Part shown: positions 1 to 8,121 of the stretch, piece after piece
How positions within the stretch are numbered: the first letter of the stretch is position 1
Layout: each line of letters starts with the position of its first letter
NCBI GenBank assembly: GCA_964634565.1
Contig: CAZWLP010000003.1
Location: 1 to 64,000 of the forward strand
Length of the DNA: 64,000 nucleotides
DNA from: JAUVKT01 sp964634565
GTDB taxonomy: Bacteria > Bacteroidota > Bacteroidia > Bacteroidales > VadinHA17
Reading direction: 5' to 3'
Program-made: the position numbers and the translations under genes
The notes under the pieces: model-generated
What the model saw: the letters and a program-made list of their open reading frames with translations, nothing else
Database searches by the model: none
What the model was told of the DNA's origin: nothing

Positions 1-396
1 GCTCTTAGCAATCGGTAAAATTAGCAATAATTTTGATATGACTTCTTTAACTTTTTTTGTTATTAACTCCTGGCCGGGCATATCTTCCTGTGTATATACC
101 AGCATTAATATAAGCTGTATATTATTTTGATCCAGCCCCTTGTAAAGGGTATGCTTGTTGAGACGCCAGGCTTCTTTAATAAGCCTTTTAATTCTGTTTC
201 TGTCGACAGCTTTTTTAAATAATCTTTTAGAAACAGATACTGCTACCCGGGCAGGAACAGGCATCCTGGTATCGCTTACCTTCCAGAATACCCTGAAGGG
301 ATACAGAGTAAATGCCTGACCCCTGTCAAAAAGATCGGCGATTGCCTTTTTGCCGGAAAGCCTTTCTTCTTTATGAAATGTATAAGAAACAGTCAT
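1..396 (-). CDS. rnpA: Ribonuclease P protein component (3' end outside window)
   Basis: Protein subunit of RNase P, which helps the catalytic RNA cleave 5' leaders from pre-tRNAs. The 132 visible codons contain the family signature around AVDRNRIKRLIKEAWR (the RNR motif) preceded by a VSVSKRLFKKA strand/helix. The N-terminus MTVSYTFHKEERLSGKKAI resembles the usual RnpA start. The ATG at 394-396 is preceded by a strong GGAGGG ribosome binding site, which is uncommon for Bacteroidota and fixes the start. The frame stays open to base 1, so the C-terminus lies beyond the window. It follows hemD and a DUF4271 gene, the standard Bacteroidota order. Confidence 0.93.
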   Translation of the reverse strand, partial: MTVSYTFHKEERLSGKKAIADLFDRGQAFTLYPFRVFWKVSDTRMPVPARVAVSVSKRLFKKAVDRNRIKRLIKEAWRLNKHTLYKGLDQNNIQLILMLVYTQEDMPGQELITKKVKEVISKLLLILPIAKS

Positions 397-418
397 TTAT
401 TTCCCTCCTGATCTGGGG

Positions 419-426
419 CAAAAGTA
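419..426 (-). promoter_or_regulatory. Candidate -7 promoter element for rnpA
   Basis: On the minus strand this reads TACTTTTG, a full match to the Bacteroidota -7 consensus TAnnTTTG, 22 bases before the rnpA start codon. I see no convincing -33 TTTG at the usual 19-21 base spacing, so it rests on one box and its position only. Confidence 0.4.
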
Positions 427-497
427 ATAAATATTAATGATAGCCTTGCAGCTTACGGGCCATGGCCATATCTGCTAAGTCCTGAATACAGTGGTTT

Positions 498-1247
498 TTA
501 TTTAGCTTTTTTAGTCTCCCTGATAAAGCTGTCGAGCGCCATTGTCATCGAGGGTGATTTTTGTGTAGGAGCGTCAATATCCAATCGAAGATTCAGGCAT
601 TTAATTGCTTCAGCGGTTGTAGGACCGAATGCTGCTATAAGGGTGTTATTTTGTTTGAAATCGGGAAAGTTTTCCATAAGTGATTTCGGCCCTGAGGGAC
701 TGTAAAATACAAGAATATCGTAATATACATCAGCAAGATCAGACAGGTCGGCGCTGACGGTCTTATACATATTACCAATCCTGTAATTAATATTATTTTT
801 ATCGAGAAGCTCCGGTATTTCAGCTTTATGTGGAATTGAAAGAGGCACAAAGAAATTATCGTCCTTGTGTTTATTTATAATTGTCACCAGCTCATTGAAT
901 TTAGCCTTGCCATGGAATATCTTCCTTTTTCTGTATACAATATATTTTTGCAGATAGAATGCAACATTCTCTGTTACGCAAAAATATTTCATTGTATCAG
1001 GAATGGCCAGCCTTAGCTCTTCAGCAATTCTGAAATAGTGATCAATAGCTGTTTTACTGGTAAATATTACAGCCGTATAATCAAGCAGGTTGATTTTTTG
1101 CTGACGAAATTCTTTTGCTGTAACGCCAACAACCTCAATGAATGGCCTGAAATCAACCTTAAGGTTGTATTTTCTGGCAAGCTCATAATAAGGAGACTTG
1201 GGGTTCTGGGGTTCCGGCTGTGATACTAAAATACTCTTGATCTTCAA
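498..1247 (-). CDS. hemD: Uroporphyrinogen-III synthase
   Basis: Cyclises hydroxymethylbilane to uroporphyrinogen III in the tetrapyrrole pathway, in the cytoplasm. The 249-residue protein has the family's low-conservation two-lobed layout: VIFTSKTAIDHYF in the first lobe, then DILVFYSPSGPKSL and IAAFGPTTAEAI in the second, the last being the typical GPTTAxA substrate-binding turn. The start is MKIKSILVSQPEPQ, where the SQPEP segment is the usual N-terminal strand of Bacteroidota HemD. It lies between the DUF4271 gene (40 bases upstream) and rnpA, an arrangement common in this phylum. The ORF is intact. Confidence 0.88.
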   Translation of the reverse strand: MKIKSILVSQPEPQNPKSPYYELARKYNLKVDFRPFIEVVGVTAKEFRQQKINLLDYTAVIFTSKTAIDHYFRIAEELRLAIPDTMKYFCVTENVAFYLQKYIVYRKRKIFHGKAKFNELVTIINKHKDDNFFVPLSIPHKAEIPELLDKNNINYRIGNMYKTVSADLSDLADVYYDILVFYSPSGPKSLMENFPDFKQNNTLIAAFGPTTAEAIKCLNLRLDIDAPTQKSPSMTMALDSFIRETKKAK

Positions 1248-1286
1248 TTTGCCAATTATTTAGTTTCTTAATCCGTTCCGTTTTCT

Positions 1287-2006
1287 CTAGACAGCCCCTG
1301 CGAGGTATTTTATAAATACCAGAATAGGGATAAATTCCAGTGCGCAAAGATACAAAATGAAATATAATAATGAAACTCCCCTTTTTATAAAAACAGAAGC
1401 AAGCCGTAAAACCCTGATAATTAAAAGGTTGCCAATAAGGGCAAATGATATAATATAGAGTATTATATCCGGGATGCTATCAAAAAAGGGTATAAAAAAA
1501 TTGATTAAAAGCAGTGGGATGCCTAAAAACTTATATAATTGTAATATATTAAATGCATATTCATTAAAAACATCTCGGGTACCGGTAAGGGCGCCAATAA
1601 AAAATATAAGAAGAAATCTGAGTCCGGCAGAAAGCACAATTATAGCCAGATTTAAAAACCATAGTGCTGTTCCTTCGAGAGAAAAGAAGTATAAATCATA
1701 ATATACTTCAAGAAAATAACCCAATGTTGAAAGACCTATTGCAGCATTAACAGCCAGGAGGGTATTTCCAATCTGGCTGCCGTGGCTGCGGTTTCTGTAT
1801 GCATTTGATGCAAGGCGGTTACTGTAAACTATTCTGCCAAGACTGCCTGCAGGAAATTTCTCAACAGATATTACAATGGCGTACAAAACGAGAGGTAAAA
1901 TAATTGCAAACATCATCCAGTCTGTTTCCCAGACCTCTTTTGTCCGAACAATTCCCTGCAGGTTCTGCATTGCAGCGACAGGGGTGTTTGTGTTTAATGC
2001 CATCAT
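1287..2006 (-). CDS. DUF4271 integral membrane protein
   Basis: A 239-residue multi-pass inner membrane protein of the DUF4271 type, function unknown. About six hydrophobic helices are visible, from MMFAIILPLVLYAIVI near residue 31 to the C-terminal YFILYLCALEFIPILVFIKYL. The family call rests on length, hydropathy and position: in Bacteroidota this gene regularly precedes hemD and rnpA, as here. Two adjacent in-frame ATG codons (2004-2006 and 2001-2003) could serve as start. deoC ends 21 bases upstream, so the two may be co-transcribed. Confidence 0.75.
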   Translation of the reverse strand: MMALNTNTPVAAMQNLQGIVRTKEVWETDWMMFAIILPLVLYAIVISVEKFPAGSLGRIVYSNRLASNAYRNRSHGSQIGNTLLAVNAAIGLSTLGYFLEVYYDLYFFSLEGTALWFLNLAIIVLSAGLRFLLIFFIGALTGTRDVFNEYAFNILQLYKFLGIPLLLINFFIPFFDSIPDIILYIISFALIGNLLIIRVLRLASVFIKRGVSLLYFILYLCALEFIPILVFIKYLAGAV

Positions 2007-2026
2007 AAATTTATATAACTGATGGT

Positions 2027-2872
2027 TTAAAAGTAGTTTGCCTCCCTGCCCTCTATTGCGTTAAGCAGGTCGTTTGCAAGTCTGCTGGCTCCAATTCTGA
2101 ACAGATCCGGAATAAGCCAGCTTTTGCCAAGAACAGTTTCAACTATAGAATAATAAAGCAGTGCATCTTTTTTTGTTGAAATACCTCCGGCCGGTTTAAA
2201 ACCGACCTCCTTGTTCGAGCTGGCGAAAAAATCCTTAATAGCATTACACATTACCCATGCAGCTACAGGAGTTGCAGATATAGAAGCTTTTCCGGTGGAT
2301 GTTTTAATAAAATCAGCTCCGGCCTGCATTGCCAGAATAGAAGCAGAATAAATTATTTCTGGTTTATCAAGGATCCCGGTTTCAAGTATTACTTTAAGGT
2401 GAGTACAGCCGATGGTGTCTTTTATCGCTCTTATTTCATCCTCTACCACCTTATAGTTACCAGCCATAAACTCACCCAGGGATATTACAATATCTATTTC
2501 ATCTGCTCCTTTATCCAGAACCCTTTTACATTCATCAATTTTATTTTCAATAAAGGTTTGCGAAGACGGGAAGGATCCGGCCACCGAGACGATGTTTACA
2601 TCTTCTATTTCAAGAGATTGTTTAATTGTGGGGACAAAGCGTGGAAAGACGCATATTCCCGCAACATGGTTAAGATCGGGGAAAATAAAAGGGAAGCTGT
2701 TTACCTTATCGACTATCGATCTTATCGAACTTTCGTTATCTGTTGAATTAAGAGATGTAAGGTCAAGAAAACTTAATATCTTTCTGTATATCTCGTGAGA
2801 TCCCATTAGCTTTATTTCTCCGATCTCCCTGCTTATCTCTTCAGCACCAACACCCTTATATTTATTTGTCAT
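2027..2872 (-). CDS. deoC: Deoxyribose-phosphate aldolase
   Basis: Cleaves 2-deoxyribose-5-phosphate to glyceraldehyde-3-phosphate and acetaldehyde in deoxynucleoside catabolism, in the cytoplasm. The 281-residue protein carries the Schiff-base lysine in FIKTSTGK and the second active-site lysine in GFKPAGGI, plus the TIM-barrel strand segments VAGICVFPRFVP and EIDIVISLGEFMAG. It has the longer N-terminus usual for Bacteroidota DeoC. A minus-strand TACTTTTG box about 29 bases upstream suggests its own promoter, separate from the mazG-like gene. Confidence 0.93.
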   Translation of the reverse strand: MTNKYKGVGAEEISREIGEIKLMGSHEIYRKILSFLDLTSLNSTDNESSIRSIVDKVNSFPFIFPDLNHVAGICVFPRFVPTIKQSLEIEDVNIVSVAGSFPSSQTFIENKIDECKRVLDKGADEIDIVISLGEFMAGNYKVVEDEIRAIKDTIGCTHLKVILETGILDKPEIIYSASILAMQAGADFIKTSTGKASISATPVAAWVMCNAIKDFFASSNKEVGFKPAGGISTKKDALLYYSIVETVLGKSWLIPDLFRIGASRLANDLLNAIEGREANYF

Positions 2873-2900
2873 AAGTCTGTATTTTGAAAATTTCTTCCTG

Positions 2901-2908
2901 CAAAAGTA
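2901..2908 (-). promoter_or_regulatory. Candidate -7 promoter element for deoC
   Basis: Reads TACTTTTG on the minus strand (TAnnTTTG consensus), 29 bases before the deoC ATG, in the 68-base gap between deoC and the upstream mazG-like gene. No clear -33 box was found. Confidence 0.4.
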
Positions 2909-2940
2909 CTTATTATCGGAGCAAAAAGTAATTACTTATA

Positions 2941-3291
2941 TCATTTTGAATAATCCGTGTCTGTATTTTTCAGTTCTGGATTGTTTTTATGTCTTAAACC
3001 GTCTCTTGTCTCTCGCTTGATCAGTCCTTTTTGTAATTCTTCCGACAGGTCAATATTGGTCTGGTTGGCGAGGCATATCAGAACGAAAAGGACATCTGCC
3101 AGTTCTTCTCCAAGGCTATCTTTTTTTTCTCCCTCCTTAAAAGACTGTTCTCCATACAGGCGGGATATTATCCTTGCCAGCTCGCCAACCTCTTCTGTCA
3201 GAATTGCCATATTTGTTAATTCGTTAAAGTATCTGACTCCTGTTGTATTTATCCAGGTATCTACCTTTTCCTGAGCTTCCTTAATTGTCAT
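2941..3291 (-). CDS. MazG-like nucleotide pyrophosphohydrolase
   Basis: Small all-alpha NTP pyrophosphohydrolase of the MazG/dUTPase superfamily, thought to remove aberrant nucleotides. In its 116 residues the metal-binding helices are visible: LTEEVGELARII (EExxE type) and the second acidic helix SLGEELADVLFVLICLAN (ExxD). Its start codon overlaps the last four bases of the upstream MFS gene, so translational coupling is likely. The exact substrate cannot be read from sequence. The dtd/mazG-like/deoC neighbourhood is familiar in Bacteroidota. Confidence 0.85.
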   Translation of the reverse strand: MTIKEAQEKVDTWINTTGVRYFNELTNMAILTEEVGELARIISRLYGEQSFKEGEKKDSLGEELADVLFVLICLANQTNIDLSEELQKGLIKRETRDGLRHKNNPELKNTDTDYSK

Positions 3292-4676
3292 AGTTGTCTG
3301 GGTTTATTAAGGTTTTTATTTCTGGCCAGCGAAGCAAAGATCGCAGGTACACAAATAATAGAAAATATAATTAATCCTGTTTTTATTGTTTTAAGTAATT
3401 CAGGATAGTTTTGCGGAGCAATTTTTTGCTGACCGATAAATAAAGCGATTAGCATCATTGCAAGACCAAGGCTGAAAGTTTGCCCTATCATTCGCATCAT
3501 ACCGAGCATACCGCTCGCTACCCCGAGGTGCTTTTTCTCCACAGAGCTCATAATAGCATTGGAGTTAGGACTGCTGAACAGGGCATATCCTATTCCATTA
3601 AATAAAAGAATAGAAATTATATATGTGATACTTGTTGTCTGGTTGATAAAAGTAAGGGCAAAAATTCCAATAGATGTCATTCCTATACCTACACTGGCAA
3701 TATATCCCGGATTAATACGGTCAGATAACTTGCCTGCAGGGATTGAGAAGATGGCCATCATTACAGGTTGGGACATAAGTATCAGCCCTGCTGTTTTTGC
3801 ATCAAAGCCTTTCAGATATTGCAGGTAAAGGCTTAAGAAAAAGCCTATGGCTGATGTTGCGGAATAGTGTATCATTGCTGCAAGATTCGACAGACTGAAA
3901 GTACGGTTTGATATCAGCAGGTTAATATCCAGAAGGGGATGGGTGGATCTTTTTTCGTAAAGCACAAAGGCAATTGTAAAAACGGCCCCAAGACCTATCA
4001 GTATATAGGCAAAACCGGCAGGTAGCTTTGAAAAGCCTAATATTGTCAGAACAAGCCCGATACCTATCAGAACGGAGCCGGGTATATCAAGTTTTTCCTC
4101 TTTTGCGTCTGCCCATTCAGTTTTAATTTTTGTATAGGTAAGAATTACGGCAATAGCACCTATCGGAACAAGGGCTCCGAAGATGGCGCGCCAGCCAAAA
4201 TATTCGGTTAAGAGTCCGCCAAGAAAGGGTCCGCTCGACAATCCAACATAAACAGCCGTAATATTTACTCCCATAGCACGCCCCCTCTCACCGGGAGGAA
4301 ACACAGAGGTAATAATAGCCATGCTGGTTCCAAAAATCATCGCACTTGATATCCCCTGGAGAGATCTGAATATAAGGAAGCTTCGAATACTTTTGGTAAA
4401 AACTATAGCAAGTGTTGTAATTGTAAAAAGGATAAGACCCAGCAGGAATATCTTTTTTCTGCCAACAATATCACTTAACCTGCCAAAGGGGAGAATAAAC
4501 ACAGCCGTTGATAGTAAATATGCCGAAACAACCCAGTTTAATTGTATGGCATTTGCATTCAGATCAACTCCGATTGAAGGCAGAGCCAGGTTTACAGCAG
4601 CACCCATAAATGGAGTGATAAAGGCCGAGAAGGCGGCAACAAAGAGAACAGATCTTTTAAGTTGAGAAGTATTCAT
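3288..4676 (-). CDS. MFS transporter, DHA2-like multidrug exporter family
   Basis: A 462-residue, roughly 14-helix inner membrane transporter of the drug:H+ antiporter type. The major facilitator signature between helices 2 and 3 is GRLSDIVGRKKIFLLG, and the antiporter-type motif C appears around VGLSSGPFLGGLLTEYFGWRAIF. The length and central hydrophobic segments fit the EmrB/QacA (DHA2) group rather than 12-helix DHA1. Its start lies 13 bases after dtd and its end overlaps the mazG-like gene by four bases. The substrate is unknown; being wedged between two housekeeping genes does not indicate one. Confidence 0.87.
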   Translation of the reverse strand: MNTSQLKRSVLFVAAFSAFITPFMGAAVNLALPSIGVDLNANAIQLNWVVSAYLLSTAVFILPFGRLSDIVGRKKIFLLGLILFTITTLAIVFTKSIRSFLIFRSLQGISSAMIFGTSMAIITSVFPPGERGRAMGVNITAVYVGLSSGPFLGGLLTEYFGWRAIFGALVPIGAIAVILTYTKIKTEWADAKEEKLDIPGSVLIGIGLVLTILGFSKLPAGFAYILIGLGAVFTIAFVLYEKRSTHPLLDINLLISNRTFSLSNLAAMIHYSATSAIGFFLSLYLQYLKGFDAKTAGLILMSQPVMMAIFSIPAGKLSDRINPGYIASVGIGMTSIGIFALTFINQTTSITYIISILLFNGIGYALFSSPNSNAIMSSVEKKHLGVASGMLGMMRMIGQTFSLGLAMMLIALFIGQQKIAPQNYPELLKTIKTGLIIFSIICVPAIFASLARNKNLNKPRQL

Positions 4677-4689
4677 TCAGTGCGATGAT

Positions 4690-5142
4690 TTATTCTTTAT
4701 TCTTAGTATCAATTATTATGGTAACAGGGCCATTGTTAATCATTTCTATATCCATTATCGCTCCGAACTCACCCGTACCGATCTTCTTCGACATTAGCTG
4801 TTCCATTGCCCTAATAAATTTATTATAAAGAGGAATAGCCAGGTTCGGTCCGGCTGCCTTAATATATGAGGGTCTGTTTCCTTTTTTTGTTTTTGCATGC
4901 AGGGTAAACTGGCTCACAACAATTATATCTCCGTTAATATCCTGTGCCGACAGGTTCATTATGTCATCTTTATCATTAAAAATGCGCAGCTGCACAATCT
5001 TTTTACTTAGCCATTCAATATCTTCAATATTGTCTGCTTCTTCTATTCCCAGCAAAATAAGCAGACCTGATTCTATTTTTGCGATTTGTCTGCCTTTAAC
5101 AGACACGGATGCTCTTTTTACACGCTGTATTACTGCTCTCAT
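4690..5142 (-). CDS. dtd: D-aminoacyl-tRNA deacylase
   Basis: Hydrolyses D-aminoacyl-tRNA to recycle tRNAs mischarged with D-amino acids. The 150-residue protein begins MRAVIQRVKRASVSV, the invariant Dtd N-terminus, so I place the start at the ATG at 5140-5142, not at an upstream in-frame codon. Active-site motifs are VSQFTLHA (S-Q-F-T-L) and the C-terminal NNGPVTIIIDT, matching the NxGPVT motif. A minus-strand TACCTTTG box lies about 30 bases upstream within a repeat word. It probably heads the dtd-MFS-mazG transcript. Confidence 0.95.
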   Translation of the reverse strand: MRAVIQRVKRASVSVKGRQIAKIESGLLILLGIEEADNIEDIEWLSKKIVQLRIFNDKDDIMNLSAQDINGDIIVVSQFTLHAKTKKGNRPSYIKAAGPNLAIPLYNKFIRAMEQLMSKKIGTGEFGAIMDIEMINNGPVTIIIDTKNKE

Positions 5143-5162
5143 AATTTTATGGCAAAAAAAAT

Positions 5163-5179
5163 GACGAAGGACAAAGGTA
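5163..5179 (-). promoter_or_regulatory. Repeat word containing a candidate -7 element for dtd
   Basis: The plus strand reads GACGAAGGACAAAGG followed by TA. The segment 5172-5179 on the minus strand is TACCTTTG, a perfect TAnnTTTG box 30 bases before the dtd start. The same GGACAAAGG word recurs at several other intergenic sites in this window. Confidence 0.45.
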
Positions 5180-5251
5180 AAAATATTAATTATTAGTCTC
5201 TTAACCTGGTTATTTACCGTGAACACTTTTAGTAAATATACCAGATATTTA

Positions 5252-5259
5252 TATTTTTG
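5252..5259 (+). promoter_or_regulatory. Candidate -7 promoter element for mntP
   Basis: TATTTTTG matches TAnnTTTG and lies 17 bases before the mntP ATG, implying a very short leader. No obvious -33 box and no manganese riboswitch-like structure was seen in the dtd/mntP divergent region. Confidence 0.35.
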
Positions 5260-5276
5260 TGTCCAAATAAAAATGA

Positions 5277-5846
5277 ATGGAACCATTCACCCTGTTAGCC
5301 TTAGCCCTTGGACTCTCATTTGATACATTTGCTGTATCTCTTTCCTGTGGACTTGTTCAAACCAGAATTTATTTTTGGCAGGCCATAAAGGTCGCACTTA
5401 TAATGGCCCTGTTTCAGGGAGGACTTACTTTAGCAGGTTATTATCTTGGTATTAGCTTCAGGGATATTGTTGAACCACTTGATCACTGGCTGGCATTTGG
5501 CCTATTGTTTTTGCTCGGTGTAAGGATGATATATGAAGGGTTAAATAATGATAAACCCGATAAGAAAAGAGATATAACACAAATTACGATACTGATAGCT
5601 ATGGGGATAGGCACAAGTATCGATGCCTTTGTTGTGGGTATTAGCCTGGGATTTCTGGATGCCAATATCTGGATTTCGGCATTAGTTATTGGAATAATAA
5701 CATTTCTGGCATCAATGATTGCCATCAGGCTGGGTAAGAGCTTTGGAGGGAAACCTGGTCTGAGAGCTGAAGTGGCAGGAGGATTGATTCTTATTCTGAT
5801 AGGGATTAAGATATTAGTAGAGCATACCCTGCTGGCCGCAGCCTAG
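5277..5846 (+). CDS. mntP: Manganese efflux pump MntP
   Basis: Six-helix inner membrane exporter of Mn2+. The 189-residue protein has the duplicated three-helix architecture with the two conserved Asp-containing motifs: LALGLSFDTFAVSLSCG in repeat one and IGTSIDAFVVGISLG in repeat two. Both are diagnostic of the DUF204/MntP family. The start is the ATG at 5277; an overlapping ATG at 5273 is out of frame. It is divergent from dtd and its stop overlaps by four bases the stop of the convergent PHP gene. Confidence 0.93.
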   Translation: MEPFTLLALALGLSFDTFAVSLSCGLVQTRIYFWQAIKVALIMALFQGGLTLAGYYLGISFRDIVEPLDHWLAFGLLFLLGVRMIYEGLNNDKPDKKRDITQITILIAMGIGTSIDAFVVGISLGFLDANIWISALVIGIITFLASMIAIRLGKSFGGKPGLRAEVAGGLILILIGIKILVEHTLLAAA

Positions 5847-6631
5847 TCTGACAGGCTTCTGATAATCTTTTTCCTTTCAGAAAAAGCAACCATTTCCTTA
5901 TATCCGGTCTTAATAAGCAGAGCGTAGGCTTCATTAAAATACTGTCCGACATGTTGGGGATAGTGAGAATCAGAGTTTACACAAACACCAACACCTGCTT
6001 CCCTGAAAACGTGTAGTAATCCAGGATCAGGGTAAAAATCGTTAAGCGGTTTGTTTTTGCCGTTGGTGTTAATTTCAATTACCAGCTCGTGTTGCTTTAT
6101 CTCAGCGGCAAGTTCATGGTAGAGATTCTCAATATCGGAGCCGGGGTGGTAGTTATATATCCTTACCAGGTCTGCGTGACCGATAATATCGAACAGGCCC
6201 GAAGATGCTGCTCTGGCAACAAGCTTAAAGTAGTTTTCAAACAGCTCTGTCAGGTTTTTATTTTTATAATAATCCGGATTATTATCTATTGGGCCATCCA
6301 TATAGTGCACAGAACCAATAACATAATCGAAGGGATACCGGTTTATATATTTCTGTATTTCATCTTCTTTTCCTGGCAGATAGTCTACCTCTATTCCAAG
6401 CCTGATTATTAAACCTTTTGTTTTGTTTTTGAGGCTTAAAATTTCTTCAATGTATTTATCAAAGCTGTCTAATTGAATACTCCAGTCCTGTTGCTTGTCG
6501 GTGAGGGTAAGGTGATCAGAAAAACCCAGCTCAGAAATATTTTCCTTCAGAGCATGGGCAATATATTCCTCTGGTGTGCCATGTCCGTCGCTATATCTGG
6601 TATGTATATGGTAGTCTGTTTTGTAGATCAT
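5843..6631 (-). CDS. Histidinol-phosphatase-like PHP-domain phosphoesterase
   Basis: Metal-dependent phosphoesterase of the PHP family, closest in look to the HisK-type histidinol phosphatase (last-but-one step of histidine synthesis). The 262 residues show the PHP metal motifs: DYHIHTRYSDGHGT (HxH), FSDHLTL, IGSVHYMDG, DIIGHADLVRIY and the C-terminal CVNSDSHYP (DSH). No other histidine genes are nearby, so the substrate is inferred from family only; PHP enzymes acting on other phosphates look similar. Its start lies one base after the stop of the flavoprotein gene, suggesting an operon. Confidence 0.82.
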   Translation of the reverse strand: MIYKTDYHIHTRYSDGHGTPEEYIAHALKENISELGFSDHLTLTDKQQDWSIQLDSFDKYIEEILSLKNKTKGLIIRLGIEVDYLPGKEDEIQKYINRYPFDYVIGSVHYMDGPIDNNPDYYKNKNLTELFENYFKLVARAASSGLFDIIGHADLVRIYNYHPGSDIENLYHELAAEIKQHELVIEINTNGKNKPLNDFYPDPGLLHVFREAGVGVCVNSDSHYPQHVGQYFNEAYALLIKTGYKEMVAFSERKKIIRSLSD

Positions 6632-6632
6632 T

Positions 6633-7190
6633 TTATAGATTCAAACCCATATTGAAGGCCTTCTCTAGCAGTGCATCTCCTTCCCGAGGAACCTCGTAAT
6701 TTGGGCTTACAAGACTACCCAGGTAGGCGAAATTATTAGAATTAAACAGCCTTTCATTGCTTTCGAACAGGCGATGATAGGTTCCGTCTTTTGCTCCCTG
6801 CGCATATACTCCTATTACCTTACGATCTCCCTCAATCTCTGAAATTCTGTTTATATCCTTAAATGAATACCATCTGTCGATATATGCTTTAGCCTGTGCC
6901 GTAACGCCTCCCATATAGACAGGTGAACCGAATATCAGAACATCACACTCTTCAGTTTTGCGTAAAACCCTTACTCCATCATCATTTAGCTTACATCTTT
7001 TTCCGGGGGCACTCCTGCAATCATCACATGCCTGACAGGGCATAAAATTCAAGTCATTCAGTTTAATAAACTCAGTAGAATGGCCTGCTTTTTTGGCACC
7101 TTTAATGATCGAGTTAATAATTAAATCAGTATTGCTTTCGGGTCTGGGACTTCCACTAATTGCAAGGACTTTTAATTTACCGGTACTCAT
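6633..7190 (-). CDS. Iron-sulfur flavoprotein (Isf-type, NADPH-dependent FMN reductase fold)
   Basis: Flavodoxin-like FMN protein with a compact cluster motif. From the chosen start MSTGKLKVLAISGSPRPESN (ATG at 7188-7190), the SGSPRPESNT loop binds FMN phosphate. C52, C55, C58 and C66 form a C-x2-C-x2-C-x7-C pattern typical of the [4Fe-4S] site of Isf-family electron-transfer flavoproteins. FGSPVYMGGVTAQAKAYIDR is the conserved second flavin loop region. Upstream codons encode a hydrophobic, unlikely extension. It is divergent from a Crp/Fnr regulator 123 bases away, which may control it. A role in oxygen or redox stress is an inference. Confidence 0.85.
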   Translation of the reverse strand: MSTGKLKVLAISGSPRPESNTDLIINSIIKGAKKAGHSTEFIKLNDLNFMPCQACDDCRSAPGKRCKLNDDGVRVLRKTEECDVLIFGSPVYMGGVTAQAKAYIDRWYSFKDINRISEIEGDRKVIGVYAQGAKDGTYHRLFESNERLFNSNNFAYLGSLVSPNYEVPREGDALLEKAFNMGLNL

Positions 7191-7313
7191 ATTTTGGCTT
7201 CTTCTAAGAATGATTCTGCAAAATAGGGAGAAAAAAATAAAATACATTAAAATCTTAATAAAATGCTCCTAAATATTATTAAAATAGAATTACTTTGTAT
7301 AAAAATATAATCT

Positions 7314-8003
7314 ATGAGTCAAAATAATTGTGAATGTTCAGGCTGCCAGTTTCGTAATGTAGCTTTTTCAACCCTTGAACAGGGTCAGGTATCGGACCTT
7401 TGCAATTACAGGGAGGAGTATTTTTTTCAGAAAGGTGGTATTATACATAAAGAAGGAGATCCGATACAAAATTTTAAATATTTAAAAAGTGGCCTGGTAA
7501 AGATATTTCGTAATAATAGCCGGGGTGATGAGCAAATTATTGCAATAACAAGGCCTTTTGAATTTGTAAGCAATATGAGTATTTTTTCGGAGGAAAAGTA
7601 TAAGTATTCTGTGTCGGCGATTGAGGAGTCTGTGATATGCAGCATTAAGCTGGATCATGTTCGAAGCCTGGTGGCAGGCAACGGGAAGTTTGCCCTGGAG
7701 CTAATGACTAAAATATCTAAAATTTCCGATAAAATAATTCTGCAGACACTCGATATAAGAAACAGGAACCTGGTTGGCAGGGTAGCTTATATTATTTTAT
7801 ATTTTGCCAACGATATATATAAATCACAGGTCTTTGACCTGCCGGTTTCAAGAAAGGAAATAGCAGATTATATCTCTATGAGCACCGCCAATGTTATCAG
7901 AACACTATCAGAGTTCCGAAAAGAGGGAATTATTAAGTTATTTGGTAAGACGGTAGAAATTATAGATATAGAAAAACTGGAAATCATTTCTGCAAGGGGA
8001 TAA
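7314..8003 (+). CDS. Crp/Fnr-family transcriptional regulator
   Basis: A 229-residue regulator: cyclic-nucleotide-binding-like beta roll (GGIIHKEGDPIQNFKYLKSGLVKIF, about residues 42-66) followed by a C-terminal winged helix with the recognition segment VSRKEIADYISMSTANVIRTLSEFRKEGII. Four cysteines near the N-terminus (C6, C8, C11, C30) recall the Fnr [4Fe-4S] ligands, but the spacing C-x-C-x2-C is not that of E. coli Fnr. Redox or oxygen sensing is therefore possible, not shown. It is transcribed away from the iron-sulfur flavoprotein gene, a plausible target. Confidence 0.88.
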   Translation: MSQNNCECSGCQFRNVAFSTLEQGQVSDLCNYREEYFFQKGGIIHKEGDPIQNFKYLKSGLVKIFRNNSRGDEQIIAITRPFEFVSNMSIFSEEKYKYSVSAIEESVICSIKLDHVRSLVAGNGKFALELMTKISKISDKIILQTLDIRNRNLVGRVAYIILYFANDIYKSQVFDLPVSRKEIADYISMSTANVIRTLSEFRKEGIIKLFGKTVEIIDIEKLEIISARG

Positions 8004-8121
8004 TTAGCTCTTCTGTTTCAAAACATTATAATTAATTGGATATCTGTATCTAATTTCAATATTTTTATTCGGGGATTCAAAAGGTGTCCTCTCATAATTA
8101 ATACAGGCTAAAATAATAAAT

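Noticed and set aside
2399..2746. Plus-strand frame opposite deoC
   Set aside because: Overlaps the conserved deoC gene entirely and has no protein family features.
7200..7247. N-terminal extension of the iron-sulfur flavoprotein as a signal peptide
   Set aside because: The fold starts directly at MSTGKLKVLAISGSPR; the upstream codons lie in the divergent promoter region and the protein is cytoplasmic in type.
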